Origin: Rhodoferax bucti
Lineage (GTDB): Bacteria; Pseudomonadota; Gammaproteobacteria; Burkholderiales; Burkholderiaceae_C
Length of the DNA: 64,000 nucleotides
Assembly (NCBI RefSeq): GCF_005876985.1
Contig: NZ_VAHD01000001.1
Location: forward strand, 62,001-126,000
Reading direction: 5' to 3'
Part shown: positions 63,100 to 64,000 of the stretch, in pieces
How positions within the stretch are numbered: position 1 is the stretch's first letter
Layout: each line of letters begins with the position of its first letter
Made by a program: the position numbers and the translations under genes
Notes under the pieces: model-generated
Seen by the model: the letters and a program-made list of their open reading frames with translations, nothing else
What the model was told of the DNA's origin: nothing
Databases searched by the model: none

Positions 63100-64000
63100 A
63101 CGGGAGTCTCTTTTTCTACTTCTACGGAGCGGGCCGGGCGGCAGATCACCAGCACCCAGACCAGCACCATCACCAGCGCGCCAGCGCCACCGGTGTGCAT
63201 CACAGCGGCCAACAGGGGCCAACCGAGCACCACATTGCTCAGGCCGGTGGCAATCTGCAAGGCCAGCAGGGCTGCGAGCCAGCGGGCCGGCTTGCGCAGG
63301 CCATCGAACCGGAACAGTGCCCAGGCCAAGCCCACCAACGCCAACGCAGTCACCCCGGCCAACAAGCGGTGCGCCATGTGAATGGCAGTGAGCGCCTGAA
63401 AACTCAGATGCTCACCGGCAGCGGTCAGACCCAGCGGGCGCCAGATTTCCATGGCAGCCTTCCAATCCATGGCAGGCCACAGCGTGCCCTGGCAACCGGG
63501 GAACTCGGCACACGCCAGCACCGCGTAATTGGTGCTGACCCACGCGCCCGAGGCGGCTTGCAGCATCAAAAGCCCCAAGGCGGCCAGCGTCCAGGCGAAT
63601 ACACGAGGGGGGATGGTTTGCGCCGCACCCCGATTCGCCGATGCACGCCCAGCGGAGGCCGAGGTCGCCTGAATGGTCAACAAAGCCAGCAGAACATAGC
63701 CGCCCAGCAAGTGCAGCGTCACGATGGCGGGGAACAGCTTCATAGTGACGGTTAAGGCGCCAAACGCACCCTGCACACACACCCAGACCCAGGTTGCCGT
63801 GGGCCACCACGGGTTCGGAGCCTGCGCAAGACCGCGCCTGCGCATCCACCAGGCGGATACTGCCATCACGGTAATCAGCGCGCCCACCGCCGTAGCCATA
63901 TAGCGGTGGACCATTTCAATCCAGGCCTTGCTGTGCGTGACCGGGCCGGTAGGCATGGCATGCTGGGCCATGGCGATGTCGTGGCTGGCGCCCAAGGGGC
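63096..64000 (-). CDS. ctaA: Heme A synthase CtaA/COX15 (5' end outside window)
   Basis: At least 301 codons, open to the window edge (the edge reads PLGASHDIA, the usual sequence after the first COX15 segment). Membrane protein with heme-ligand-type His in [53 protein letters not shown] and [15 protein letters not shown]. The conserved Cys pair is in [15 protein letters not shown]. Oxidises heme O to heme A for cytochrome oxidase. First gene of ctaA-ctaB-sco here. Confidence 0.93.
   Translation of the reverse strand, partial: PLGASHDIAMAQHAMPTGPVTHSKAWIEMVHRYMATAVGALITVMAVSAWWMRRRGLAQAPNPWWPTATWVWVCVQGAFGALTVTMKLFPAIVTLHLLGGYVLLALLTIQATSASAGRASANRGAAQTIPPRVFAWTLAALGLLMLQAASGAWVSTNYAVLACAEFPGCQGTLWPAMDWKAAMEIWRPLGLTAAGEHLSFQALTAIHMAHRLLAGVTALALVGLAWALFRFDGLRKPARWLAALLALQIATGLSNVVLGWPLLAAVMHTGGAGALVMVLVWVLVICRPARSVEVEKETPV

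Overview
The window reads as chromosomal DNA of a GC-rich betaproteobacterium of the order Burkholderiales, most likely Comamonadaceae (Rhodoferax-like). Pointers are rpoH under a perfect CIRCE element, a Bug-family binding protein, the cox15-ctaB-SCO order, a PEP-CTERM protein, and a DnaE2/ImuA/ImuB mutasome. The family-level call is inference from gene content; no rRNA or tRNA gene is visible. About 54 protein genes are supported. Two are cut by the window ends and one is a truncated remnant.

Layout. 1-8.8 kb: a D-xylose catabolic operon xylF-xylH-xylG-xylR-xylB-xylA, divergent from a secreted FG-GAP/ASPIC repeat protein. Three inverted repeats of one geometry look like XylR operators. 8.8-10.5 kb: a visibly AT-richer insert with a small zinc-ribbon protein and a HEPN-like protein. 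10.5-14.1 kb: an MFS transporter and LacI regulator divergent from a 2-oxoglutarate dioxygenase-like gene. 14.2-25.6 kb: a myo-inositol catabolic locus, iolC-D-E-B-A on the minus strand and an RpiR regulator plus two Gfo/Idh/MocA dehydrogenases on the plus strand, with a LacI regulator that has lost its DNA-binding head between them. 25.7-28.9 kb: LexA-controlled dnaE2. 28.9-32.9 kb: a LysR-regulated small redox cluster. 32.9-35.8 kb: a large exported TPR-CHAT (caspase-like) protein. 35.9-40.9 kb: housekeeping and accessory singletons, including a PEP-CTERM protein. 41-47.3 kb: a defence island with type III restriction-modification genes (mod, res), a HigBA toxin-antitoxin pair embedded antisense between them, and an XRE regulator divergent from mod. 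47.5-49.2 kb: lactate permease. 49.2-51.7 kb: LexA-controlled imuA-imuB. 51.8-57.5 kb: a hydrolase, a flavin reductase, and a tightly overlapping six-gene minus-strand cluster. 57.7-64 kb: acyl-CoA ligase, rpoH, a Bug protein, and the heme A/cytochrome oxidase assembly genes SCO-ctaB-ctaA.

Two things stand out. First, a dispersed 57-nt palindromic element occurs at least seven times. In four unrelated proteins (DnaE2, ImuB, a Bug protein, SCO) it is read in the same frame and contributes a related 19-residue peptide; in two of them it forms the signal-peptide core. This resembles the in-frame palindromic elements known from Rickettsia. Second, in the restriction island a perfect palindrome sits in the 51-bp gap between the divergent starts of res and higB. 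The HigA antitoxin could therefore control the restriction nuclease as well as its own toxin, while an XRE regulator with its own palindrome faces mod.
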